DNA from: Limonium bicolor
Lineage: Eukaryota > Streptophyta > Magnoliopsida > Caryophyllales > Plumbaginaceae
DNA length: 64,000 bases
Reading direction: 5' to 3'
NCBI GenBank assembly: GCA_023374045.1
Contig: CM041776.1
Location: 351,787,636-351,851,635, forward strand
The notes under the pieces are model-generated. The model was not told the DNA's origin and ran no database searches. It saw nothing but the letters and a program-made list of their open reading frames with translations. Below, in pieces: positions 1 through 9,510 of this stretch (its first letter is position 1; each line of letters opens with the position of its first letter). A program made the translations under genes and the position numbers.

Positions 1-292
1 CGGCCACCTACAAGGAAGAAGAAGACAAGTTTCAAACATTGAAAAATCAAAGGAATAAAGCCTTACCTAACTTACCTTGTCATTTAGCTTCAATAATTTC
101 TTCCACCTTGCCTTGTCTTGTCACATGGCCGAAAAAAAGCATAGAACATGGGCATTTATTGAGCCAATAATCCATGGAATAAACAAATGGAAGACTAGTC
201 AAATTAACATTAAAATAAACAAATCAAAATTTCTTTCCAAACTTGCCTAAGTCTCACGGTTGCAATCTCATTTCCCACACTCCTTGCAACCA

Positions 293-311
293 CACTAGTA
301 GAAAAAACATT
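293..311 (+). repeat. Left terminal inverted repeat of the CACTA element
   Basis: CACTAGTAGAAAAAACATT, identical to the complement of the right end at 2035-2053. The 3-bp duplication CCA lies immediately outside at 290-292. Confidence 0.97.
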
Positions 312-317
312 TTAAAT

Positions 318-985
318 GACGACACTTAAACCACGGTTAAATGAAAAACCGTGGTTTAAAGTTTATAAACCACGGTTTCTAGGGAAACCGTCATTTATAG
401 TACACGCCGGAGAGAATAAACCACGGTTTTTGGAGAACCGTGGTATATAGTTATTTTTATAAACCACGGTTTGTAGGGCAACCGTCATTTATAGTACATG
501 CCGGAGAGAATAAACCACGGTTTTGGAGAACCGTGGTATATAACCGTCACGCCGGAGAGAATAAACCACGGTTTTTGGAGAACCGTGGTATATAACCGTC
601 ACGCCGGAGAGAATAAACCACGGTTCTTTAAGAACCGTGGTATATAACCGTCACACCGGAGAGAATAAACCACGGTTTTTGGAGAACCGTGGTATATAGT
701 TTGAGCGGGAATTTTAATTTTTGGCCCAATTAACGCGGCTCTTCTCTTCGGAATGTACTATAAATGACGGTTGCCCTACAAACCGTGGTTTATAAGTAAA
801 CAAGAGAGCCGCGTTATTTGGGTCGAAAATTAAAATTCCCGCTCAGACTATATACCACGGTTTTTATAGAACCGTGGTATATAACCGTCACGCCGGAGAG
901 AATAAACCACGGTTTTTAAAGAACCGTGGTATATAACCGTCACTCTCGAGAGAATAAACCACGGTTTTTGGAGAACCGTGGTATA
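318..985. repeat. Left subterminal palindrome array of the CACTA element
   Basis: About ten copies of a palindrome with arms ACCACGGTTT and AACCGTGGT, separated by TATATAACCGTCACGCCGGA-like linkers or by ACTATAAATGACGGTTG-like linkers. Many are near-perfect hairpins with a loop of a few bases. Arrays of this kind near CACTA ends normally bind the element's accessory transposase. Confidence 0.9.
703..845. repeat. Nested inverted repeat inside the CACTA element
   Basis: A segment of about 41 bp starting GAGCGGGAATTTTAATTTTT at 703 and running through GCGGCTCTT (743) is repeated in inverse orientation at about 801-845. A third copy, with a small insertion, lies at about 985-1040 in the first orientation. 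The two arms enclose a unit of the subterminal palindrome. This suggests duplication of an internal end during the element's history. Confidence 0.75.
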
Positions 986-1063
986 TAGTCTGAGCGGGAA
1001 GGGAATTTTAATTTTCGGCCAAATTAACGCGGCTCTCTTGTTCTCTTATATATTTCTCTTACT

Positions 1064-1570
1064 GTAATTGCAACCCACACTGGCGAACAAGGATTGAACG
1101 CGCCTCTTCCTCATTCTCTTCACCTCCCGGTAATTTTTACAACCCACGCCGGCGAACATGGAACATGCTCTACGCCATCTCTTCAACCTCCGGTAATTTC
1201 GCAAACCATACTAGTGAATAAGGAACATGCTCTATGCCATATCAACCGCACTGTAAATTTGCTACCCATACTGGCGAACAAGAAACATGCTCTTACCTCT
1301 CTCATTATCTTGTTTTCATGGTAATTTTTGCAACCCACACTGGCGAACAAGGAACGTGCTCTGCGTCTCATCCTCATGTTCACTCATTGTAATTTTTGCA
1401 ACCCCAGCCGGCGAACAACGAACATGCTCTACGCCACATCCATTTTCTTCAACCTCACAGTAATTTTGGAACCCACCGGCGAACAAGGAGCATACTGCGC
1501 CTCCATTCTTCACTCACGATTTCGCAACCTTAATTCGCAAACAAGGAACATACATAATCTGGCATCTTCA
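1064..1570 (+). repeat. Eight-unit tandem repeat in the core of the CACTA element
   Basis: Units of about 59-71 bp each begin GTAATTTTTGCAACCCACAC or a variant, followed by GGCGAACAAGGAACATGCTC. Unit starts are near 1067, 1130, 1193, 1253, 1321, 1389, 1460 and 1519. Units differ by substitutions and small indels, so this is an aged array. No protein function is suggested by it. Confidence 0.85.
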
Positions 1571-1634
1571 TTGTCTTGTATATGCGCTCTGTTGAGATTT
1601 CCAGATTGAAGGCGAAGATTTGAAAAATTCATGG

Positions 1635-2034
1635 ACTATAAACCACGGTTTCATGTATAACCGTGGTTTATTCGTTGTTTTTTTCACCTTATATACCACG
1701 GTTTTTAGAATAACCGTGGTTTATTCTCTCCGGCGTGACGGTTATATACCACGGTTCCCCAAAAACCGTGGTTTATTCTCTCCGGCATGTACTATAAATG
1801 ACGGTTGCCCTACAAACCGTGGTTTATAACCGTGTTTTTTTACAATATATACCACAGTTTTTAGAATAACCGTCATATATTACTCACTATAAATGACGGT
1901 TTATAGAACCGTGGTTTTTATCTTCATTTAAAACCACGGTTTTGAACCGTGGTATATAATATTTTGGCATTTACGACGGCCGCAAATACTACGGTTTTTA
2001 ACCGTGGTATATAAGGAAAATAACCGTGGTATAT
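1635..2034. repeat. Right subterminal palindrome array of the CACTA element
   Basis: About eight further copies of the ACCACGGTT / AACCGTGGT palindrome and of the CTCTCCGGCGTGACGG linker, inverted overall relative to the left array. The last units are close to the right TIR. Confidence 0.9.
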
Positions 2035-2053
2035 AATGTTTTTTCTACTAGTG
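2035..2053 (-). repeat. Right terminal inverted repeat of the CACTA element
   Basis: AATGTTTTTTCTACTAGTG, the exact complement of the left 19 bp. CCA follows at 2054-2056 and completes the target duplication. Confidence 0.97.
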
Positions 2054-5000
2054 CCAGTTGGGTAAGCTCCTCTCTTCTCCTTTCATCTTCTTCCTTTGAA
2101 GCTCTTAAGTCCATTAATGGAGTTTTAACTTCTATCTTCATCTTTAAGGTAATTTCCTAGCATTTCTTGTCAAGCCTTGAAGCAAAACTCTTCCTAGCAT
2201 ACCTACAAGGATTCGGCATCAATTAATACTCCAAGGAGGTTGTCTAAATCAACATTAATCCAAGGAGCATCTCAAGGTTACCTTAAGGTATTTTCATGCT
2301 TGAAAATCTTTAAAGCACATTTTATATGTGTAACCGATTTCTACTTCTTCTAAGGCTCTTTTCTTCTTCATTTTCATGAAGGAAAGTTTGTTCTTCAACC
2401 ACTTAAGTGTGTCGAAATCCTAAGGCGAAAAGCTTAAGGTAAATCCTTGAAAAACTACTTACAAATCTACTTAAGATCTTTGTTAAAGATCTAATTCCTA
2501 AACTCCTTCACCTCTTGCATAAAAACCGAAGTGGAGCATCAAAATTCCCTTGGAGAAAACTTGGAGATTCAAGAAGAGCTCAAGCACTTAACCATCCTTG
2601 TTAAGAAGTAAGTTACTAAGCAAATCTTTATGTTTTAAGCTTGGTTAAGCTTCTAAAAATTATACAAAAATTATGTACACCTCCTAGGGTATCTAAAACC
2701 GAAACCATATGGTATAAGATACCAAAAATATAATCAATAACATATATGGAAAATATTTACCTTAAGACACCTTTTAATGTCATAAAAGTTACCTAGGCTA
2801 CATCTTAGTTCATGCCGAATTGTCAAGGGCAAACAAGTTCTATTTTGAGCTAAGAATCAATATAAGACATTACAATAATTTTTACATGAGAGTATATGAC
2901 TCATATGAATTTATGTATAATTATTTTGACATATAAATCCACTTTTATATTCTATATGGTAACTTATTAATTATGGCCGAGTGGTCTAGGTAAAGAATAG
3001 GTTTTAATGAGCTACTTATGTATATAAACTTATATCATAAAGTTTGGAGAGTTAAAAATATTTTATTTGTGCTTAAATGGCTAATTAATTAAGTTATGTG
3101 GCTAAAATGTAATTTTTACAAAGTTTGGTGTATATATTATGAAAGCCCGAGAGTTAAGGGTGTCCTTGGAGTAATTATGGTATAATATAAGGTTAGGAAT
3201 TAAGTTTATGAATTTTAGATAATTTAAACAAGTGTTAAAATAACAATTTATAAAGTTTTTGGGCTATTATGTAATTTATAATTTATTATGAAAGTTTGGA
3301 ATTTATATGGGGCGAATCCATAAATAGGAGAATTATAAAGTATACTTCCGAAATTTGGAGGAAATAAAAATAAAATTAAACTATACTTTATAAGTATTTA
3401 AGTAACTATTATAAAGTTTTGGGATGAAAATGTAAATAAAGGAAAGTTTATGTCAATGCCGAATTGTTTGGGGTTAGATTTGTAATTTAAGAATAATATA
3501 TATATATATTCGGCAATTAAGGAGAATTTAAATTAGAACTATAGTTTATAAAACATTATGTAAAGGTTATAAGATTATGTGGTTAAATTGTAATTATAGA
3601 AAATAATATATTAAGGCCGAAAGTTTGAGGGGCCAAGTTGTAATTTTCGAAAATTATAATATTCAAAAGTTATATACCAAAATATTAATGGTGGTTTTGT
3701 AATTTAATTAAATAAGGAATTAAAACTATTATAGTATAATGAAATTAGAATTTAAATGTTAAGTTTATGAATTGATGTGGTTGGTTTAAATAACCGAAAT
3801 ATAAGGGTAATAATTTAGTTTTAAATGAATATAGGTCCCATGTGGATATTTGGAGGAATTAGAAAGAAGAATTATGGTTTAAGGGATTATGGAATTAAAA
3901 CTATGGCTTAACTAGTTATAAGGAATTTAAAGGTAACCAATAAATATTATTTATGGTTAAAAGGGAATAACAAAAACTATAAGAATATTATGTCCATGTA
4001 TGGCGTATAAATATAGTTTAGAAATTATAAAGTTATTATGTCATCTAGACAATTAAAATACGTACCATAAATAGTACATGAATAAATATATACATATGCG
4101 TACATTAACGGATTTATGGAATAGAACTATATGATATACACGTACAAGTAATTTACTTGTAAAAGAACTAATATTATTTGGGGTAAGTTTGTGACTAATA
4201 AAAGATATGGGAATAATATGTCCATGTGTGACATGTAAATATAATTTGAGGATTTATTAAGTGGATATGTCATTTAGAAAATTATGTATAAGTATCATAA
4301 ACAATACATGTGTATAAAATATATAAATTTTAGATTTTCAAGTAATCGGAAGGAAATAAATATAAGGAATTTAATGTGGAAACGCCAAATAATATTTGGA
4401 GTTATAGTATAATTAAAAATAAAGTTAAGAGGAGAATTAATTAACAAACGACCAATAATGTCATTGATAAAATTATAAATTATTATGTCATTGGGACAAT
4501 TGTAAACATGTAACATAAATGGTACATGAATATATAGTTATATACATTAAAGGATTTAGAAATAAATCACAAGGAATAACAAATAAGTTATACATCCGAT
4601 CATAAGGTAATTAAAGGGAATTACCACACAATATAAGTTTTAAAAATTAAGACTACATTTTTGGGAATATATATGAATACCTTAATTAATAATAAGGATA
4701 AAGGTTAAAGGAAATAAAGGAATAAACCTCACATGAAATAACGAATATGAGATCGTTTCATGAATCGCTAAAATTATTATACGAGAGTTACATTAATTAA
4801 CAACTCTCAGTTAATCCTATTCTAGGACTTTGTTTGACCAGACGTTGACCGAGAACTAAACAAGTACAGTCTACGGTGAACGGTATGAAATTCTTGTAGT
4901 CTGCTTTCTACCGGATTACACCGGCTTGTGTGCTATCTGTTGTTTGAAATAACGACCAAGATAATTGTATGTAAAATGTTGTATTACTCTTGTGCACTGT

Positions 5001-6170
5001 TGTGTTATTCTATGTGCGTGATGTTACTAACTGTAACGTGTATGTTCCACGCATACAACACTATATTACCAGTGGATTAAATACCTGCGTTTTACTATAC
5101 CGAGAACTTGTACTCAAGTTTCTCACTAACTTCACTTTATAACAGACGTCGTTATCCTAAACGTGATAATCAACAATACACATTGTGTTCTTGTTTAACG
5201 TCCTTGAGTGACACTGAGTGACACTTAACGATTCTATACTACGAGAACGAGTAGCCCAGTTGGATCTGGTCATGCATGCTACAGGAGCTGTACCTGTCAC
5301 AGGTCGTCTCCTATTCAATTTACGTCGCGGCGGGAGTTTTGGGTGCACTATGTCACTCACCGGCTGCGTACCGGAATAGTTCAAGTTAAGAGGAAGACTA
5401 CACTTCTCTCGAGGGTTCGATTCCCTCCATTATCAGTACAGGAGTTAACTACGTTATCTTCTGAGGGACTTATTACCCACCTATTTGTACGAGAGTCCCA
5501 TCTCGTCTAAGGGTTTATCATACCCGACCATCTTACTCCATGAAGGAGTTTAACGAGGTCACTATACCTCCACTGCCGTGAGGTACTCTTATATACATGT
5601 TAGTCCCATTGTGAGGATCTGACTACTGACGAATAATTACAGGACATCTAACTTGACCTTCTGCAGTCTTGTTCTGTGTGACATTGTTATTCTTGTATGG
5701 ATGCTTGTTATGATTATGCTATGATGCTTATTTACAGCTTTATAAAAATGACTTGCATGTATTCGACAAAATAGTTGGTGTGGCCCAGTAGCTTGTGGGT
5801 TGCACGTTTTTCATACCGGCAAATTATTTTACCGAGCCATTTCATGGCTAAACAATTCCAGGTACCTAAAGATTGAAGAGATTACCCGACCGAGTGTAGG
5901 CGGGGTAGAATTAAGACAGGGGACTGTTATCACCGAATCATTTTACAAGTACTGTATTTTCATTATTGACTATGTTGTTGAAGAGGTTTGTATTCAGCGC
6001 TCAGACCGTAGCATTTGTAATTTATTTTGGGGTTAGCCTTGTTAGTCACATGGGTGACTAGCGGCATTGTAGCACCACCCGTTGTTATGTATATATTTTC
6101 CGCTGCATTTCCAGTTATCTTTGGGAGCTATCATTGTACAGGTTGTGGAGTTTCGGGTTGGGGTGTTACA

Positions 6171-6600
6171 GAAACGTACACCAAAACTAATTGACCAATG
6201 AAAAACACATCTTTCGAAACAACAAAAGAAAGAAATTAATAGAATGCAGGAACCATACCTTACGGAACGTTGATCATTCCAAGCTTGAAACAAAGATAGT
6301 GAGCTTGATCCTGACTCAAAAGTTCGGTGAAGATGTCATCTATTTGTGTGTTCGTGAGACAATGAAGATAGCAGCTTGCTTTCGTGATGATCATGATATG
6401 AGACTGTTACCCAAACAATTGGTAAATCCAGATGTATTATTTTGATCAGACAGTTAGCCACCAAAAACAGCGGCAGTATAAGCCATCAAGGTAGGTGAAG
6501 TGCTCCGGTGTACGAGCTACTTTGTCTCTACTGAACTCTTGCGGAAAACAGAAATTTTCGTAAGTCTGTTGTACTGAGCACGGAGTGCTTGTCTATCTTC
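6171..6600. other. Unassigned spacer between the Tekay LTR and the copia fragment
   Basis: I recognise no element end, domain or repeat here. A + strand frame of 84 codons (6191-6445) has no recognisable motif. It may be decayed copia pol, because the copia fragment to the right runs toward it, but no pol domain can be read. Confidence 0.5.
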
Positions 6601-6607
6601 GAGGTCC

Positions 6608-6820
6608 TTATTCACAGACTCGAAAGACGCTAAGCCAATCATGTTCTAATCCTTTGATAAGACAAACTTGATCGAAGTATGCCGCATGTCCAACTGTGCC
6701 AATGTCTACGATTTTGCCTTTTCCATTGTTTCCAAACTTCACCTTGCCTCCATTTTGCTCGATAAGAGAACTGAATTTTCTCCTATCACCACTCATATGC
6801 CTTAAGCACCCAATATCCAT
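6608..6820 (-). pseudogene. Copia protease start, active-site serine lost
   Basis: The segment opens MDIGCLRHMSGD, matching the retropepsin start of copia elements, usually D-S-G-C-S-R-H-M-T-G-D. The catalytic DSG reads DIG here, so the enzyme would be inactive. The following KVKFGNNGKGKIVDIGTVG fits the second protease strand. The frame ends at 6608 and no downstream pre-integrase or integrase is readable. It lies in line with the gag remnants at 7078-8642. Confidence 0.75.
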
Positions 6821-7077
6821 GAGTCACCAATGTTCTGTATGTGACTCAGTTTGTTCCTGTAAAAGACTAAACAGAAAGGTTAGTTTTGGGTACCTAGACT
6901 TGCTTGGGCCCTATGGTGTATGAAGTAAATCTCTTCTTATTATGAGTCAACGTTGAGGTTGTGCTTAGAGATTGCCGAATTCTAGAATTCTTCTCCTTAA
7001 GTTTGTAACAATGATTAATGAAATGACCATGTTGATGACAGTAACTACAGATGGTTCTACGCTTCACATGATTCTGA

Positions 7078-7512
7078 TCATTTCTTGTGATGGACTTGTT
7101 TCACATTGTTCTGTTGGTAACCTAGACCTTCTTTGTCGGTTCTTTTCTTGCTTAGCATGTTATAGAGATTGATTTTACCGGTATACCAGACTGGATTCTT
7201 CTGAGTCTGCAACTCAATTTCTCTATTTTTCGTAAGAACTTCCACAGTGAGAGAATCTACTTCTTTATTAAGTTTTTCATTTCGATCAATCAACGATTTA
7301 AACTCAGTTTGTGCCCAGTTTGGCAGTGTAGCTACTCTAGAAATTAAGGGACTAACAAAAGTAACTTGAGGAATTTTGGAACTATTTGGAATCTCAGAGA
7401 TATTAGGATACTCGAGTTCTCTTATTTTCCTTTCTAATCCATCTATCCTATCCTCAAACTCATGTTTTTGTGTTTCAAGTTTTAACATAGCTTCAGATAA
7501 GAGTTTAAACAA
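7078..7512 (-). pseudogene. Copia gag, C-terminal coiled-coil part, shifted frame
   Basis: This continues the gag in another frame after a small indel near 7500. The N-terminal half has heptad-like runs such as ETQKHEFEDRIDGLERK, and a second run of leucine, lysine and glutamate follows (residues about 85-115), predicting coiled coil. Such a stretch between the knuckle and the protease is usual in SIRE-like gag proteins. No catalytic motif is present. It is certainly a remnant. Confidence 0.65.
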
Positions 7513-8642
7513 ATGTTTCTTAACATAAACTCAAGAGATTCTTTTACATGAGATAACCTTACCTTATCATCTTGTAGAGTCTTCTTCCACTTTTCCAAGG
7601 CCATAAAACAGAATTTTGTTCCCTCACTGAACTCATCTTCTTGAGCAATAGCCGTCATGCATACTTGATCCTCATTCTTTGGTTCTGAGTCTGTTCCTGA
7701 ACCATCTTCTCCCCAAGCCCCAGCAGCTGTTGTTGAGAATTTCTTGACCTTCTCCTGAAAATTATCCCTTTGTGGCAAGGGACAATTTTTGACCTCATGT
7801 CCAGGTTTGTTGCACTTGAAACAGATTATTGGACCCTTCTTTGATTTGTTACGATTAAACTTAGAATTCTGACCTCGCCGTCCTCCAAAAATCCTTTGAA
7901 TACCATAAGCTATCCTGATAATTTCTTCCTCTTCACTCAATTCCTCTTCATCTGTTCCAGCAGTACTCTTCCAAGCTTTCAAGGCCAGATCTTTGCCTGT
8001 TGTTGGCGAGAAATTGCTCCCTTCATAGACCATCAGCTCAGAGCCTAACTCCTCGAGGGACATTTTTGACAAATCCTTGGTGGTTTCTAGCAAAGTTGTA
8101 TAGTGCAGCCAATCCTTTCTAAGACTGTCAAGACACCTTTCGTTGATGATGAGATTATCCAGAGTAACACCCACAGTTTTCATGTCACTTAGAATCTTGT
8201 CGAACTTCTCAAGCGTCTGAGTAATCGAATCACCGTCTAGCATTCTGAAATTATCAAATTATCTCCTGAATTGTTTTCCTTTTGCCTTTCTAATTGAGTA
8301 TGTTCCTTCATAAGCAACCTTGAGAAAATTCCAAACTTCTTTGGCGGTCTGTATACCCAGCACCTTCTGTTGGTCTCCCTCCGAAAGTGAAGACACTATG
8401 ACTCTCAAAGCCTGCTTGTTCTTGCTGAGTAACTTCTTATCACTGTCGTTCCAGTCCTTCTTCTCCTTTGGCTTGGAGACGCCTGCTTCTTTGATTTTTG
8501 GAACGTGATCGCCCTCTGTAACAACAGTCCATAGATCATAGTCTATCGACATCAATTGGTGTCCCATCTGTTCACTCCAACAAGCGTAATTGAACTTTGT
8601 AAGCTTTGGTGCTTTGACGTTGTAAGAACCCATGTTGATCAC
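7482..8642 (-). pseudogene. gag: Copia gag, broken by one in-frame stop
   Basis: This is the capsid/nucleocapsid part of the polyprotein, which would package element RNA in cytoplasmic particles. The first segment (8642-8259, 127 codons) has the NYACWSEQM and LWTVV features of the UBN2/DUF4219 copia gag family. A single TAA at 8259-8261 separates it from the second segment (8243-7482) in the same frame. The second segment carries the zinc knuckle CFKCNKPGHEVKNC (C-X2-C-X4-H-X4-C), preceded by an acidic stretch. The start ATG at 8640-8642 lies about 37 bases after the primer binding site. A frameshift near 7500 leads into the next segment. Confidence 0.85.
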
Positions 8643-8678
8643 CTTGGAAGATTTCTCTTCTGATGTTTTAAAAGGGAA

Positions 8679-8694
8679 CCCCGCTCTGATACCA
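8679..8694 (-). promoter_or_regulatory. Primer binding site (initiator tRNA-Met type) of the copia fragment
   Basis: The minus strand reads TGGTATCAGAGCGGGG two bases inside the LTR. TGGTATCAGAGC is the common plant retrotransposon site complementary to the 3' end of initiator tRNA-Met. It fixes the element as minus-strand. Confidence 0.9.
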
Positions 8695-8696
8695 AT

Positions 8697-9252
8697 TGTA
8701 GGTTCTTACAATAGCAGTTCTTAGTGAGGTTGTTACTCAAGATATATCTGCTTGTGAGTAACAGACTGACGACGAACTAAGCAACCTAGAAAAGCTTAAA
8801 GATAAAACAGAGACTTGAAATCACGTGGAACCTCACTCCATTAACACGTATCAACCACGATCAAACTATACGCACAAGGAGAAAATCCTCTCCAAGTGCT
8901 TGCACGTAATAAAACTAGATCCTTTCACGACCTAGTGATTTTACAAGTTCTCTCGAGAGCTCTCTCTCAATCTCTGTTTTCTCTCTAATGGAAAAACGTA
9001 ATTTGCTTCAGCAAGCAATATTACTTATATTGATGATGTAATTTATCTCTAGGTAAGATATTCACCTAAAAGATAAAAACTGTTTTAAAGCATAAGAATA
9101 TAAAATATAAACAGCTTTTATATTTGTTAATGCTCAGAATAAAAACCTCCCTAAAATTACTCCAGCAAAGATTCTCCTAAATGTAATCTTCATTCTTCAC
9201 TTCTCCCTGACTTCAGATTACTGGGTTTGTACCTTAGACACAGTATGTTACA
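8697..9252 (-). mobile_element. 5' LTR of the minus-strand copia fragment
   Basis: On the + strand it starts TGTAGGTTCTTACAATAG directly beside the primer binding site and ends near GTATGTTACA. That gives TG...CA ends and about 556 bp. The outer end is uncertain by a few bases because no second LTR is present for comparison. Confidence 0.7.
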
Positions 9253-9510
9253 CAGAGAGTGACTAATCAAAAAACACAACAAGGCGACTGCTTATTTGTA
9301 TCTCTGTTGGTCGTGTGGTGTCACCGCATAGGATCATTAGGGGCAGCTTTCAGGTTGCCTCCATTGGCAGGACCAATAGAGGCCGTTATCGGCCTCCTTT
9401 GCGTGGTCTCAAACAATATCAACAAGGTGATTTTTCTTTTTACCTCCTTTATGTATGATTAGGTATGATTAACGGAGGCGACTTATGCTAGTTGCCTCTG
9501 TTAGTCCATC
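9253..9510. other. Host DNA left of the Tekay insertion, with GAGGC palindromes
   Basis: No gene. It contains several GAGGC / GCCTC repeats, such as TGCCTCCATTGGC, AATAGAGGCC and GGAGGCGACTT. This continues at 34224 after the Tekay element, where GAGGCGAGTTT and ACTAACTGAGGCAAC occur. Before the insertion the two sides formed one palindrome-rich segment, perhaps the end of another DNA transposon. No TIR was found. TSD copy CCATC is at 9506-9510. Confidence 0.5.

Larger units (their letters stand above)
293..2053. mobile_element. Non-autonomous CACTA (En/Spm) DNA transposon, 1761 bp
   Basis: The ends are perfect 19-bp inverted repeats starting CACTAGTAGAAAAAA, flanked by a 3-bp duplication CCA at 290-292 and 2054-2056. 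These are the hallmarks of the CACTA superfamily. No transposase is present, so movement would need a helper element. Both subterminal regions are packed with copies of a palindrome built from ACCACGGTTTTT and AACCGTGGTATA. Such arrays are the usual binding sites of the TNPA-type protein of En/Spm elements. The centre is an eight-unit tandem repeat. Small open frames at 1094-1324, 1328-1609 and 1620-1829 are chance products of the repeats. Confidence 0.95.
1..6170 (+). mobile_element. Tekay-type Ty3-gypsy LTR, right part; solo or 3' LTR, interrupted by a CACTA element
   Basis: The right end reads GGTTGGGGTGTTACA (ends at 6170), the same terminus as the complete Tekay-type LTRs elsewhere in the window, but on the opposite strand. 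Two internal blocks match the complement of those LTRs: the 'gttagcc...cacatgggtgactagcgg' block near 6033-6066 and the 'ctaccggattacaccggcttgt' block near 4908-4930. No primer binding site follows 6170, so this is a 3' or solo LTR. The left end lies outside the window. Without the 1761-bp CACTA insertion and one TSD copy, about 4.4 kb is present, close to the 4.15-4.6 kb of its relatives. The span 2057-5100 is very AT-rich and holds no gene. Unlike the other Tekay LTRs here, I see no GC hairpin array in it. Confidence 0.75.
6601..9252 (-). mobile_element. Ty1-copia retrotransposon fragment (SIRE-like gag), 5' LTR to protease
   Basis: Read on the minus strand, the order is LTR, primer binding site, gag with a CCHC knuckle, a coiled-coil stretch and the start of the protease/pre-integrase region. 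Integrase, reverse transcriptase and the 3' LTR are missing, so the copy is truncated near 6600. The gag layout, with a DUF4219/UBN2-like start, one CCHC knuckle and a later GC-RHM-GD protease motif, resembles SIRE-type copia elements. That lineage call is an inference. Confidence 0.85.

Noticed and set aside
1094..1829. Open frames of 65-93 codons in the CACTA element
   Set aside because: They follow the tandem repeat or the palindromes, occur on both strands, and have no domain or codon signal.
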